Assembly: GCA_030035585.1 (NCBI GenBank)
Contig: CM057468.1
Coordinates: 56,044,145-56,108,144, forward strand
Length of the DNA: 64,000 nt
Origin: Dugong dugon
Lineage: Eukaryota; Chordata; Mammalia; Sirenia; Dugongidae
Reading direction: 5' to 3'
Below, in pieces: positions 11,712 through 23,530 of this stretch. The notes under the pieces were generated by a model. The model was not told where the DNA came from, searched no databases, and was given only the letters and a program-made list of their open reading frames with translations. A program made the translations under genes and the position numbers. Position 1 is the first letter of the stretch. Each line of letters begins with the position of its first letter.

Positions 11712-13590
11712 TACACATCATCAATTTATTGTGAGGAGTGGAATAATAATTTACGTAAAGAGTTTCACACATAGTAAGAGCTCTGTAAAGTACTTCATTC
11801 TTTCCAAGAGTTGTTAGATGGATAACAAAAATTATTTCATGAGATAAATTATTTCAAGGAACTCTTGTTTTCTTACAATAAATATATTTCATTAGCACTT
11901 TTTTTTTTTTTTTTCCTATTCCCCATAGCAAGAGGACTTATGCCACAACACTTGAAACTATTCTCTGATCTGCCAGGGGATTGTTTATTGACCTTGACTC
12001 TTTCATTGTTATTAAATGCAGGCCCTAAAATAAGATTTAAAATCTGGATTTCTGTATAGAGTTCATTCAGCTTGTCCTATAACTAGTACTCTGAACACAG
12101 GGGACAATGATCAAGGAAGAAGCAATAAAAGATGCTACCAATTTTCCACTGCTCTTCTCACATTTCTTCCCAGCTATGATTATATACCTCAGCGACCTAA
12201 TTCCATACCACACCAGGGTAAATAGCCCTAACAGCTCTCTGGTTAAACATTACAACCAATGTGATACTAATGAATGAGCACTGATTTAATATTTTTATTC
12301 AATATTTTATTTGAGGTCATCCAAAAGAAAATCTCAATATTCAGTGAGCAAATAGTGCACATGTGATAAGGATTCCCCATCCCTTTCATGTTTCCTTGTA
12401 CAGCAGCACCACTCAATAATCTCTTTATTGAGTTATTACTGATATTAACGCAAACATTTAAATGTTTTTAAAAAATTAATTACAAGTGGAAAATCTTCTT
12501 GTAATTAAATTTCTGTGGGACTATGTGCCCTAAAGGAAGTTCCTGTTAACAGATTTCATGCTGTAATAACAATATTTTCTTCCTATATTATCAAAAATTG
12601 TAATCTGTTTTCTTTCCTGAATAGTGCTCAAAATAGCTATAAGATTTAAGAAAAACTGGGAAACATACTTTTATTTTCAAAGTTTGGGTGAATTGCTCTT
12701 GAATATCAACTTAGAGTTTTTAGCAAGTGAAGGAGAACACTAGCAAACTGATATAACTTTATTTAGAAATTAAAGTCTCAGCAAATGTCACAGTCTAGAA
12801 ACCACTTGCTTTTCAGAGTTGGAAGAGGAATCCTAAAGGCAAGGCATTTATGTGTGGTTTTAGGCCTATCACCTTTGTTAATTAAGTTATAACTTTTTAA
12901 TATGATATTGAAAATGAAAATAATTAAACTGAGCTCAATTTCTCCTTTCATGGCTTTTGACTAATTTAATTAAGTAAAAATAGCCTATCTTGGCTTAAAT
13001 ATGAATTAACTCATTCATAAATTTATGAAAAGAAAATTTTCAACTTCCCTGGATAATTACTTTTAGCTAAGTATCCATGGTACCAAAGTCCTTAATGACT
13101 AAAAGTTCAAGAAAGGCAAAAAAAAAAAAAAAAACAGCTTTTTAAACCCTCCTGTTTGTTGTTCTCATCCACCTATTTTGAACTTTCTATTACTTTTAAT
13201 TTTTTTAAAATGGAGCCTCTCAAATAAACCACTTTCCTACAGTCCCAGCCAAATAACTTATTCATTTTAAAAGTAGGATTGTAGTATGTAAAACATTTAC
13301 AGGAAAAATCTGTTGCCCCCTCTGAACTGATCAATACTTACAAAACATAGATGTGATAATAAAAAGTGCTGCCAGAACAAGGAAACCCACAACAGATTCA
13401 TAGACTTCAGCCTTCCTCTAGTGTTGCTAACCAAGCCAAATACTTGTTTCTCAGGATTTCTCAATTGTTAAGCACTCACGCCAACAAAGATGGCAATGGA
13501 CTTACTTCTGGTCTCAAAGCTGGGAAAAGAACTTCTCATTGGGTTGGGCTAAGAGGGGTACCTAGAAATTAAGGTTTTTGTTTAACAAAT
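11712..13590. other. Unannotated AT-rich sequence
   Basis: Nothing recognisable apart from T-runs near 11900 and A-runs at 13118-13136. No splice-flanked open frame was identified. Confidence 0.45.
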
Positions 13591-13591
13591 G

Positions 13592-13715
13592 AAGAGTCTG
13601 TCCTCAGAGAAGTTAAATGACTTAATAAAGATGGTAGGCTAGTTTGTAACTACACTAGACCAAGAATGTAAGACTGTTGACTTCTAGCCCTATTGCCTTT
13701 ATCCTACACTGCTCC
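13592..13715 (-). repeat. MIR SINE fragment, antisense
   Basis: AGAGAAGTTAAATGACTTAA...AAG...GGCTAGTTTGTAACT...CTTCTAGCCC follows the word order of an inverted MIR core. It is diverged and has no ends. Confidence 0.6.
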
Positions 13716-14652
13716 TCAGTAAACATTTCATACTAAACATTTTTATTCATAGATGCTTTACAGCTGTTTGAATAGAGAATCCATATTGCCCAGATACAAA
13801 TCAAGTTTTTTAAGTATTGGTAATTCTTCCTTCCACTACATCTGCAAAAGTAAATCATGGCCCTTACAAAGATAAGCTATTGAATGACAATAGACATCAG
13901 GAAAATGTATCTCTAGAACATTTGATGAAAGGAGGATTTATAGCTTATCACAAGCCACTCAAATGGTCAACTGGTAAGGTAGTTCAGAGACTTCTGGTTT
14001 TTATTAATGGAAAAAGTTATAAGATTTGCTCCTATTTCAAAGATGAATTACCTGTTTGTAATCTTTAAACAAATAAAAATAACTGTGAAAAAGACTCAGT
14101 TTCCACAAACTTCATATGGACCTGTTTGGGTTATTAGATATTTCCTTCAGTGTAGACAGAAGCTTAAGAGCATAGGAGGTTTCTGATAAAGGTAAAGGTG
14201 GGACAAGAATTGTCATGGGCTTTGTCATAATATCTGACAGGTTAATTTTGCCACCATAATTATTAAATAATTGATATACCAGGAAAATATTGGCATGTAT
14301 TCACCGCTAATACTTACTATGCTAGTTCTCATTCTAGGATTTAGTAATTCTTTTTTGAAGGCAAAAACATAAATTCTCAATCTGCTAATGCCATCAGAGA
14401 AAGTTTGAGATATCCAAAACTTAAGACTCCAATGAGCCCCAACCAGTTTATTCCAATCAGAAATCCCAGCTGTTATTAAATAATCAAAGTGAATGATCAT
14501 CTAAGCATTTTTTTCTGGAACCATACACTTGTTCCATGGTGCTTTAAAAGAATAGTTTCCAGGGCAAGGAGATCATTTTCAGCATTATTCTACATTCCCT
14601 AGTCTTGTAAAGAGCTCACTTTCTATGAAATTCCTTCTCCCTTTCCTGCCCT

Positions 14653-14700
14653 TCACACATACACACGCACACACGCACGCACGCACGCACACACACACAC
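14653..14700. repeat. (CA)n/(CG)-interrupted microsatellite
   Basis: CACACA with repeated GCAC units (ACGCACGCACGC). It abuts the T-rich end of RTE copy C. Confidence 0.95.
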
Positions 14701-14730
14701 TCTTTAGTTTTTGTTGTTGGTAGATGCCAT

Positions 14731-14898
14731 TGGAAACCCTAGTGGCATACTGGTCAAGTGCTACAGCTAACCAAAAGGTCAGCAGTTCAAATCCACCTGG
14801 TACTCCTTGGAAACTCTATGGAGCAGTTCTACTCTGTCCTATAGGCTCGCTATGAGTTGGAATCGACTCGACGGCAATGGGTTTGGTTTTTTATCTTT
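14731..14898 (+). mobile_element. AfroSINE inserted in RTE copy C tail
   Basis: The head CCTAGTGGCATACTGGTCAAG and the B-box-like CAGTTCAAATCC are followed by the body, GCTATGAGTTGGAATCGACT, and a T-rich end (GGGTTTGGTTTTTT). TSD: TAGATGCCAT at 14721-14730 and TAGGTGCCAT at 14899-14908 (9 of 10). Confidence 0.92.
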
Positions 14899-16144
14899 TA
14901 GGTGCCATCGAGTCCATTCCAACTCATAGAAATCCTAGGTACAACAGAAAGAAACACTGCCCAGTCCAGCACCATCTTCACAGTAATTGCTGTGATTGAG
15001 CCCATTGTTATAGCCACTGTGTCAATCCACCACTTTGAGGGTCTTCCTTTTCTTCGCTGACCCTCTGCTTTACCAAGCATGATGTCTTTCTCCAGAGACT
15101 GGTCCCTCCTGATAACATGTCCAAAGTACTTGAGACGAAGTCTCACCATCCTTGCTTCTAAGAAGCATTCTGGCTGTACTTCTTCCAAGACAGATTTGTT
15201 CCTCCTTCTGGCAGTCCATAGTATAGTCAATATTCTTCACCAGCACCATAATTCAAAGGCAGCAATTTTTCTTGTCTTCCTTAGTCATTCTCCAGCTTTC
15301 ACATGCATATGAGGAGATTGAAAATACTATGGCTTGAGTCAGGCTCACCTTAGTCCTCAAAGTGACATCTTTGCTTTTTTACACTTCAGAGAGGTCTTCT
15401 GCAGCAGATTTGCCCAATGCAATGTATCATTTGATTTCTTGACTGCTGCTTCCATGGGTGTTGATTGTAGTAGATCCAAGTAAAATGAAATCCTTGACAA
15501 CTTCAAGCTTTTCTCTGTTTATCATGATGTTACTTACTGGTCCAGTTGTGAAGATTTTTCTTTTCTTTATGTTGAGGTACAATCCATACTGAATGCTGTA
15601 GTCTGTGATTTTCATCAGTAAGTGCTTCAAGTCTTCTTCGCTTTCAGCAAGCAAAGTTGTGTCATCTGCATAACGCAGGTTGTTAATGAATCTTCCTCCA
15701 ATCCTTATGCCTCAGTATTGTGCATATAGTCCAGCTTCTTGGATTATTTTACTCAGCATAACAATTGAATAAGTATGGTGTAAGGATACAACCCTGATGC
15801 ATATCTTTCCTGAATTTAAATCATGCTGTATCCGTTTGCTGCATTCGAACAACTGTTTCTTGGTCTATGCACAGGTCCCACAGGAGCACAATTAAGTGTT
15901 CTGGAATTCTCTTTCTTCAAATGTTATCTATAATTTGTTATGATTTATATGGTCAGATGTCTTTGCATAGTCAATAAAACACAGGTAAATATCTTCCTGG
16001 TATTCTCTACTTTCAGCCAAGATCCATATGACATCAGCAATGATATTCCTGGTTCCATGTCCTCTTCTGAATCCAGATTGAACTTCTGGCATCTACCTGT
16101 CGATGTACTACTGCAACCGCTTTTGAATGGTCTTCAGCAAAATT

Positions 16145-16372
16145 TTACGTGTGTGATATTAATAATATTGTTTGATAATTTGGCACAAATACGGATCTCT
16201 TCCAGTAGGTTGGCCAGGAAGTTGTCTTCCAAATTTCCTGGCATAGACAAGTGAGCACCTCCAGTGCTGCATTTGTTTGTTGAAACATCTCAGTTGGTAT
16301 TCTGTCAATTCCTGGAGCTTTGCTTTTTGTCATTCCCTTCAGCGCAGCTTGGACTTCTTCCTTCAGTACCAC
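16145..16372 (-). pseudogene. RTE reverse transcriptase N-terminal fragment (copy C)
   Basis: A 75-codon open piece of the RTE ORF. SKAPGIDRIPTEMF matches the conserved K-x-PG-D-I-x-E motif region of the non-LTR reverse transcriptase fingers, followed by WKTTSWPTYWKRSVFVP. A stop then ends the frame, where the other copies continue. Confidence 0.8.
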
Positions 16373-16399
16373 TGGTTCTTGATTACATGCTGCTTCCTA

Positions 16400-16616
16400 G
16401 AAGGAGAGCCTGAGTGGCACAATGGATTTGCATTCAACTGTTGAACATAAAGGTTGGTGGTCCCAGCCTACCCAGTGACCCTGCAGAAGAAAGGCCTGGC
16501 AAACTGATCCTGTAAAGATTATAGCCAAGGAAACCCTATGGAGCAGTTCTACTGTCTAACACATGGGGTTGCCATGAGTTGGTATTGACTCAACAACAAT
16601 GGGATTGGTTTTTTGT
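16400..16616 (+). mobile_element. AfroSINE, long form
   Basis: GAGAGCCTGAGTGGCACAAT forms the tRNA-like head. GAAGAAAGGCCTGGCAAACTG is the extra middle segment of the long form, then GGAAACCCTATGGAGCAG and a T-rich end. It abuts the 5' end of RTE copy C and a TG microsatellite. Confidence 0.88.
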
Positions 16617-16690
16617 TGTGTGTGTGTGCGTGTGCATGTGTGTGTGTGTATCCTAACACAGTTGTCAATAAATGTTAGCTGTTCTCATTA
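16616..16690. repeat. (TG)n microsatellite and MIR tail
   Basis: TG repeats at 16616-16650 with a GCATG interruption. Then TCAATAAATGTTAGCTGTTC, the classic MIR 3' end in sense orientation, at 16668-16690. Confidence 0.75.
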
Positions 16691-18955
16691 GAGCTCATAT
16701 TTTTAAAAAATTCAAGCAATGTTCCTATATTGATAATATTGTATTTGTGAACACATTTACAAATCAGACCCCACTAAAAGAAAAGCTGTTGCTGTCCGCA
16801 TCTTGCTTTTTAGAATGCATGTTCTTTATCTTTTGAAGCATTAGCAGTCTTGGAGTATATGTGTATGATACTGAATATGTAGTTACCATACAAATACTGT
16901 TACAGAATGAGTTTTCAGAAACATATAATGTAACCAGAAATGAGAGAAGAAGGGAACATAAAGGTATTTAAAAAAGTTATTATACAAAAAGAATGCTATG
17001 CGTCCTCTGAACTTTTTAGAAATGGGTCATGAGTTCGGGTCTGACATATCTAGCAGCCAATGCAAAGAAGGCAATGCTATTATTCAATGAAGCACAATGC
17101 TAACATGATAGAAACAAACTAGCTGCTGAGAATAGGAAATGTGATTTCTTTTTCTTTTTTTAACCAAACACTAGTGATTAGTATAACATTGTATTCTAAT
17201 GATGTACTGTATTAATATTAAAGGACAACAGCAAATAATGTGACAGGGATTTATACAAAAGTGAACAAAAATATATTTAAGAAAAGAAAATGCACTCTCA
17301 TACAGAATTTGACGAAGGAACTTCTATTATTTCTCAGCCCTGTTAACTAGTATATATATTATATCTTATATTAAAATGATTTATACTTTAGTATTTTGAT
17401 CACCATGTAGTGATCAGCTTTCTTCATTTATTATAATTGGTGTCTAATATTTAATTCTTATATTTGAAGAATTTAATCAGTAAATTGAAGTAAGTTTTCC
17501 AACTCTTTTGTAAATCCTTGTTTTAGTCTATGAATGCAATATTATGTCATGACCTTCAGAAATCACTTTCTAAAATAGCAACTTCTGAGATGTGAACGAT
17601 TTAGGATTTCCTTCAGGGAAATCTATTCTTAAATCCTCTCTCTTTCAAATGAAAGCTTCAAGTCACTGGGTCTTAAAATCTAGTTGATTCTGCTGATGTT
17701 TCAATGTTGATGATGATTACTAAAGCCTTTAGGAAAACTATTGGCTTTACAATATCAAATACTATCATGCTGGATGGTCAAATCAACAACATGATGACTC
17801 AGCGTTAAACATATCTTTTAATACAATATTACACATAAAAATAGCTAAGCTAAAAAAAGCAAATTATGTATATTCTGAAGGTTTCCATTACAGATATATA
17901 TATATCAATAAAACAGATTGTAAATATTTTTCACTTTGATGAGGTAAATAAAGAAGCAAAATAATTGTTTCATGTCATTTTAAATCTACATTCACATGAC
18001 CAATTGTCAATATATGTGAATCATTTCAACGAAATTTTCCATGTTCCCTGAAATATAATATCACATTGGAGTTGTTTATTGAGAATTCATCTTTTCATCA
18101 CGTAGCTCCTTCTCTAATACTTGTTTAGGTTTTGACCAATCGGGATAACTTAAAGACATCTCAAAATACAGATACTGTCCCTTGATCTTTTACTGCCTAA
18201 ACTCTCCTTTTATTTACTTATTTGAGTGAGGGATTTGGAGAAAAGGACTTATCATTGCTAATGAATTTGGTGCTGGTGAAAAATGCCAGATGGGTAGTCA
18301 CAGGGACAGAAGTTCTTTTATGCACAGACTAAAGCAGAGCCCTTTTCCCTGTGCTTGGCTTTCAGATGTAACTCGGAGTACAGAGTGATCTTCTATTTGC
18401 AGACCTGTATTAATCTCTTCTTCATTAATCAGCATTTTCACATTTCATCAAGTATCATTTCTGATAGGCATACTCCAGCTACACAGAAATCACCATTTCT
18501 CATTACTCATTTCTCAGACAGCTTTTGCAAAAATGCAGGTTTCACATTAGCAGTGTCTTTTGGCCATGAAAGTTATATAGTGTTGAAGGAAAGTAAATTC
18601 AGGGAAAGCAAAGTGATAAATATGATCGTTTTTGTTCTTTTAATCATCTGATTTAAAACAGATTTATGGCAAACCGATAAATAATTTTGTGTGTAGTGAC
18701 CCAAGCTGCCCAATTTAGAGGGTTCCTGACTTAAAAAAAAAAAAAAAAAAAGATTGAAAATTCACATTGGCTCAGGATGGCGTTCTCAATTATTAAATCA
18801 AGGGGAAAGTTCAATGGGCATTAAATAGGAATGGAGATGCTCCAATAAATTCCTTGGTAATTGTTATTTCTTTAGAATAATTAACATTTCATTTGTGCCT
18901 ACAAAATTCTAACCTCAAATTCTAAAAACTAAAAAACTAAAATTCTGAAGATTTA
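16691..18955. other. Unannotated AT-rich sequence
   Basis: No repeat or gene recognised. The longest frame, 18355-18651 plus, ends in a hydrophobic stretch but shows no family motif and no flanking splice signal, and looks like chance. An A20 run lies at 18733-18752. Confidence 0.45.
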
Positions 18956-19034
18956 GGTAACTAGTCTGAGATCACTCTGACAACAAACATAAAGGATCAT
19001 AATAAATCTGGCTTTTTTTCTCCTACTTCAGATC

Positions 19035-19200
19035 TACACGTCCAGACCAGACCTCTTATCCCATATGTCCAACTGTCTCTCAAATATTTTCAATATATTG
19101 TCAGTATGTCCAAAATTGAATTAGCACACAAACCAATTTCTGTCCCATTATTTCTACCACTGTTACAAATGTTTCATGAAGTCACATTTAAGTTTTCTAT
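19035..19200 (+). repeat. L2 LINE fragment
   Basis: CCATATGTCCAACTGTCTCTC...ATGTCCAAAATTGAATTAGC is the conserved L2 stretch upstream of its 3'UTR (compare sense L2 'acatgtccaaaactgaact'). Confidence 0.75.
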
Positions 19201-19220
19201 CACTTGTTGTTGTTGGATGT

Positions 19221-19386
19221 TAAACCAAAAACCAAACTCATTGCTGTCGAGTCGATTCCAACTCATAGTGACCCTATAGGACAGAGTAGAACTGTCCCAC
19301 AGTTTCCAAGGAGCACCTGGTGGATTCAAACTGCCAACCCTTTGGTTAGCAGCTACAGCACTTAACCACTACGCCACCAAGGTTTC
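19221..19386 (-). mobile_element. AfroSINE inserted in RTE copy D tail
   Basis: Plus strand: AAACCAAACTCATTGCTGTC, then GAGTCGATTCCAACTCATAG, to CTACGCCACCAAGG, the full SINE in reverse. TSD CTTGTTGTTGTTGGATGT (19203-19220) and CTTGTTGTTCTTGGGTGT (19387-19404) matches at 16 of 18 positions and lies in the RTE tail itself. Confidence 0.92.
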
Positions 19387-20056
19387 CTTGTTGTTCTTGG
19401 GTGTCGTAAAATCAGTTCCGACTCCTAGTGACCCTATGTATAACAGAATGAAACACTGCCTGGTTGTGGGCCATTTTCACAATCCTTGCTATGTTTGAGC
19501 TCATTGTGGCAGCCACTGTGTCAATCCATCTCTTTGAGGAGCTTCCTCTTTTTCATTGACCTTCTACTTTACCAAGTATGATTTCATTCTTCAGGGACTG
19601 GTCCCTCCTGATAGCACTTCCAAAGTACTTGAGATGAAGTCTCGCTATCCTCACTTCTAAGGAGTATTCTGGCTGTACTTCTTCCAAGACAGATTTGTTC
19701 ATTCTTCTGGCAGTCCATGGTCTATTCAACATTCCTCACTAACACCATAATTCAAAGGCATCAATTCTTTTTCAGTCTTCCTAATTCATTGTCCAGCATT
19801 CACATGCGTATGAGGCAATGGAAGATACCATGAATTGGGTCAGGTGCACCTTAGTCGTCAAAGTTACATCTTTGCTTTCCAGTACTTTAAAGAGGTCTTT
19901 TGCAGCATATTTACCCAGTGCAACACATTGCTTAATTTCCTGACCTCTGCTCCCATGGACGTTGATTGTGGATCCAAATAAAATGAAATCCTTGACAATG
20001 TCGATATTTTCCCTGTTTATCATGATGTTGCAGTTGTGAAGATTTTTCTTTTCTTT

Positions 20057-20380
20057 TCTTTTAATTTTATTGTGCCTTAGGTGAAAGCTTACAGCTCAAG
20101 TTAGTTTCTCATTCAAAAATTTATACACATATTGTTTTGTGACATTGGTTGCAATCCCCACCATGTGACAGCACTGTTTCCCTTTCCACTCCATGTTCCC
20201 TGCATCCATTTGTCCAGTCCCTTCCTGCCCTTCTTGTCTTGTTTCTGGGCAGGAGTTGCCTGTTTGATCTTATATATTTGATTGAACTAAGAAGTACATT
20301 CTTCAAGTGTGTTATTGTTTGTTTTATAGGACTGTCTAAACTTTGTCTGAAAAGTGGGCTTTGGGTGTGGTTTCAGTTCT
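20057..20380 (-). mobile_element. L1 3'UTR fragment inserted in RTE copy D
   Basis: AATTTTATTGTGCCTTAGG...GAAAGCTTACAGCTCAAG is the reverse complement of the L1-A type 3' end (40.9 kb). Flanks GATTTTTCTTTTCTTT (20041) and GATTTCATTTTCTTT (20381-20395) form an imperfect TSD within the RTE. The T-rich edge on the left is the inverted poly(A). Confidence 0.82.
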
Positions 20381-20674
20381 GATTTCATTTTCTTTATGTT
20401 GAGGTGTAATCCATAAGGAAGGCTGTAGTCTTTGATTTTCACCAGGAAGTGCTTCACATTCAGCAAGCAAGGTTGTGTCATCTGCATATCACAGGTTGTT
20501 AATGAGTCTTCCTCCAGTCCTGATGTTGTGTTCTTCTTCTCATAGTCTGGCTTCTCAGATTATCTGTGCAGCATACAGATTGAATAAGTATGGTGAAAGG
20601 ATACAACCCTGACGCACATCTTTTCTGATTTTAAACTGCTCAGTATCCCCTGGTTCTGTTCAAACGACTGTCTC

Positions 20675-20956
20675 TTAGTCTGTGTAAAGATTCCACATGA
20701 GCACAATTAAGTGTTCTGGAATTCCCATTCTTTGCAATGTTATCCCTAATTTGTTATGACTCACACAGTCAAATGCCTTTGCATAGTCAACAAAGCACAG
20801 ATAAACATCTTTCTGATATTCTCTGCTTTCAGCCAAGATCCATCTGACATTAGCAATGATATCCCTCATTCCACGTCCTTTTCTGAATCCAGCTTGAATT
20901 TCTGGCAGTTTCCTGTTGATGTACTGCTGCAACCGTTTTTTAATCATCTTCAGCAA
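20675..20956 (-). pseudogene. RTE reverse transcriptase palm fragment (copy D)
   Basis: A 93-codon frame covering the non-LTR RT region around the first catalytic Asp, in CFVDYAKAFDCVSHNKL, preceded by LPEIQAGFRKGRG. The frame ends before the YADD motif, which lies in another frame further along. This is the best-preserved RT stretch of the four RTE copies. Confidence 0.82.
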
Positions 20957-21008
20957 AATTTTACTTGTGTATGATATTAATAATATTGTTTAATAATTTC
21001 TGCATTCT

Positions 21009-21984
21009 ATCATTTACACCCTCAACATTCAAGTATTCAACCTTCTATTTTTTCCTTCAAAAATCCTTTTGGCTTTTAGCAATAATGAAATTATTTTTAA
21101 CATACTGTCATAAGAATATGAAAAACTATGAGTAGCATTATGTGAAAATATATTCGGCAATCAAGATTGAAAATTACTGTCTTTGAGTAGAGGGATTAGA
21201 GGTGATATTTCTCCTTTTTTTCAAAATAATCTTTAATATTATCTTATCATTGGAAAACAATAAACTGTCACCAAAAGTGTTAGTACTTTCTCCTTCTGTA
21301 GTCACTGCCTCCTCAGGCCCTTGCATTCAAGCTTGCCACATACCTTGTTTCTGCCCCAGGCTGTTCTTCAAAACATGAGCCTGCCAATCTTCTTTTAAAA
21401 AGACTTCTTTTTTTTTTTTTTAAAAAAAGACCTCCAATCTAAAAAACTTCAACAAATTGTTCTAAGAAGATGCAACAATTATTAATACATTTCTCATTAA
21501 GTCGAAACTCCTTCTGGAAATATCAATACTCTCCATATCCTGGGCTTACTTTCTGTTTCCTGTATTAATTCTCTAAAATGAGAAAGCTTCACTCCTGCTA
21601 GCCATTACACATCGTTACTTGCATCCTTGGTTTATGCCTGAAAAGTTGTCCCCATCTTTAAATAATACCTTTTGTTGAACACTCAGTTAACATTTCAGTG
21701 TCTTTATAAGCCCGTCTCCAAACCCTACTTTCTGCCTTCCTTATGTCTAGGATGTAAAGTTTCATCCACATGTTTAAATTTTTGTTTACTTAATTCTGTC
21801 TTATATCAGTCTCTGTACTTTTTGTAAATGCTTTCTTGAGACTGAGAACTGGTTGACTTTTACCGACTCCATTTTCTCTTCCAATATTTTTATACACTTG
21901 CCTGCCAACGTCTTTTAGCTCTGGTATCTACAACGTGCCCTGCAAAAAAAAAAAAAAACATGAATAATATTTCTAAGTGGATAA
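21009..21984. other. Unannotated sequence between RTE copies D and B
   Basis: AT-rich, with T/A runs at 21411-21428 and 21943-21958. A decayed L2 stretch is possible near 21290-21750 but I cannot fix it. Confidence 0.35.
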
Positions 21985-22057
21985 GCTTCAACTTGAACAT
22001 GCATATGTCGTTGAAAAAAGGTAGTTGCAATGAATAAATCGTTGGTCTTGTAGAATT

Positions 22058-22273
22058 CTATCCTGTGATCTCCCACATCATTTCTGTCTCCAAGGACATA
22101 TTTCCCAAACACTGATCCTTCTTTTTTCCAACTTTTGAATTCCAGTCACCAGTAATTATCAATGCATCTTGACTACATGTTTGATCAATTTCAAACTGCA
22201 GTAATTCCTTAAAATTTTCAGTTTCTTCATCTTTGGCATTAGTGGCTGGCGTGTAAATTTGAATAATAGTCAT
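22058..22273 (-). pseudogene. RTE endonuclease (APE-type) fragment, copy B
   Basis: 71 codons from the middle of the RTE apurinic-like endonuclease, which nicks the target DNA in retrotransposition. IIQIYTPATNAKDEE and IITGDWNSKVG match the family's Y-x-P and GDWN blocks. A frameshift moves the continuing domain (YVLGDRNDVG...NDLFIATTFF) to the 21915-22112 frame. Non-functional. Confidence 0.85.
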
Positions 22274-22765
22274 ATGAACTGGTCTTCCTTGTAGGCAATG
22301 GATATTATCCTATTGCTGACAGCATTGTAGTTTAGAATAGATCTTGAAATGTTCTTTTGGAAAATGAATGCAATACCATTTCTTGTCAATTTGTCAATTC
22401 CAGCATAGTAGACCATATGATTGTCCAATTCAAATTGGCCAATACCAATCCATTTTGCCTCACTAATGCTTCATATATCAATCTTCAGGTGTTCCATTTC
22501 ATTTCTGATGACTTCCAGATTTACTTGATTCTTACTTCGTACATTCCACGTTCTGATTCTTAATGGATGTTTGCAGCTGTCATTTCTCATTTAGAGTTGT
22601 GCCACATCAGCACATAAAGCTCCATCCACATAAAGGTCCATCCACATAATTAAGGTCGACTCTACTTTGAGAAAGCCTCTTATTCCCAGTCTTATTTTGA
22701 GTGCCTTCCAACCTGAGGGGCTCATCTTTCAGCAGTATATCAGACAATGCTTTGTTGTTATTCTT

Positions 22766-23530
22766 TTTTTTTTTAATTTATTTTTTATTTTTTAATTTTT
22801 TTTATTGTACTTCAGGTGAAGCCTTACAGAACAAATAGTTTCTCATGAAACAGTAGTACACATATTGTTTAATGACACTGGTTAACAACCCCACAACATG
22901 TCAACCCTAAACCCTCTAACTTCTCAACCTTTTTTTTTTTGGTGAAAATACACATAGCCAAAGATACACCATTTCAAAAATTTCTACATGCACAGTTCAG
23001 TGACATTGACTACACTCTTCCAATTGTGCTGCTTTTCTCACTTAAGATGAAGGCTTACAGAACAAAATAGTTTCTCATTTCACAGTTACTACACATGTTG
23101 CCCTATGACAATGGTTAACAATCTCACAACACATCAACAATATCCTTACTCAACCTTGGGTTCCCTATCACCAGCTTCCTTGCCCCCTTCTGCCTTCTGG
23201 CCCTTGTCACTGGACTCCTGAACCTTGCTAGTCTCATTTGGTTTTATGGGCCTGTCTACTCCCAGGCTGTACGGTGAACCTCAGAGATAACTTCACCACT
23301 GAGCTACAAGGGTGTCTGGGGGCCGTACTCTCGGGGTTTCTCCAGTCTCCTTTAGGCCAGTAAATCTTGTCTTTTTTTTTTTTTTTTTTTTTTTTTGTGA
23401 GTTAGAATTATGTTCTACATCCTTCTCCAGCTCTGTCCAGAACCCTCTGTTGTGATCCTGGTCAGAGCAGTCAGTGGTGGTAGCCGGGCACCATCTAGCT
23501 GTACTGGACTCAGTCTGGTGGAGGCCTTGG
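22766..23530 (-). mobile_element. L1-E: L1 3'UTR inserted in RTE copy B
   Basis: Reverse complement of 56.98-57.75 kb (L1-C), with blocks in the same order. It ends at the left in a T-rich tract (inverted poly(A)) and carries an internal second tail, GGTGAAAATACACATAGCC, after T11 at 22931-22941. TSD TGCTTTGTTGTTATTCTT (22748-22765) and TGCTCTGCTGTTACTCTT (23531-23548) matches at 15 of 18 positions, the differences all C/T. A T25 run at 23373-23397 is an expanded A-run of the element. Confidence 0.9.

Larger units (their letters stand above)
14704..16399 (-). mobile_element. RTE LINE copy C, 5'-truncated, SINE in its tail
   Basis: The minus strand runs from an RT N-terminal region (16145-16372 reads KEEVQAALKGMTKSKAPGID) through the palm, whose YADD codons are at 15661-15672, to a C-terminal zone (14898-15230 reads NKSVLEEVQPECFLEARMVR). 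It ends in the GTTGTTGG tail at 14711-14720. An AfroSINE (14731-14898) sits in the last bases of the element. Frames are broken between 15230 and 15427 and between 15654 and 16145. The 5' end meets another SINE at 16400. Confidence 0.88.
19203..21008 (-). mobile_element. RTE LINE copy D, split by a SINE and an L1 3' end
   Basis: The minus strand reads from the RT (20675-20956 includes FRKGRGMRDIIANVRWILAE and YAKAFDCVSHNKL, the palm region) through YADD (codons at 20477-20488) to the C-terminal zone (19781-20023 reads MINRENIDIVKDFILFGSTI) and the tail at 19203-19220 and 19387-19404. It is interrupted by an AfroSINE (19221-19386) and an L1 3' fragment (20057-20380). The 5' end lies near 21008. 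Confidence 0.88.

Noticed and set aside
14641-14700. CA/CG alternating tract as possible Z-DNA with function
   Set aside because: It is an ordinary interrupted dinucleotide repeat next to retroelement tails; there is no further evidence.
18355-18651. 98-codon plus-strand frame with a hydrophobic end
   Set aside because: No motif, no splice or promoter context, and a length expected by chance among six frames of 64 kb AT-rich DNA.
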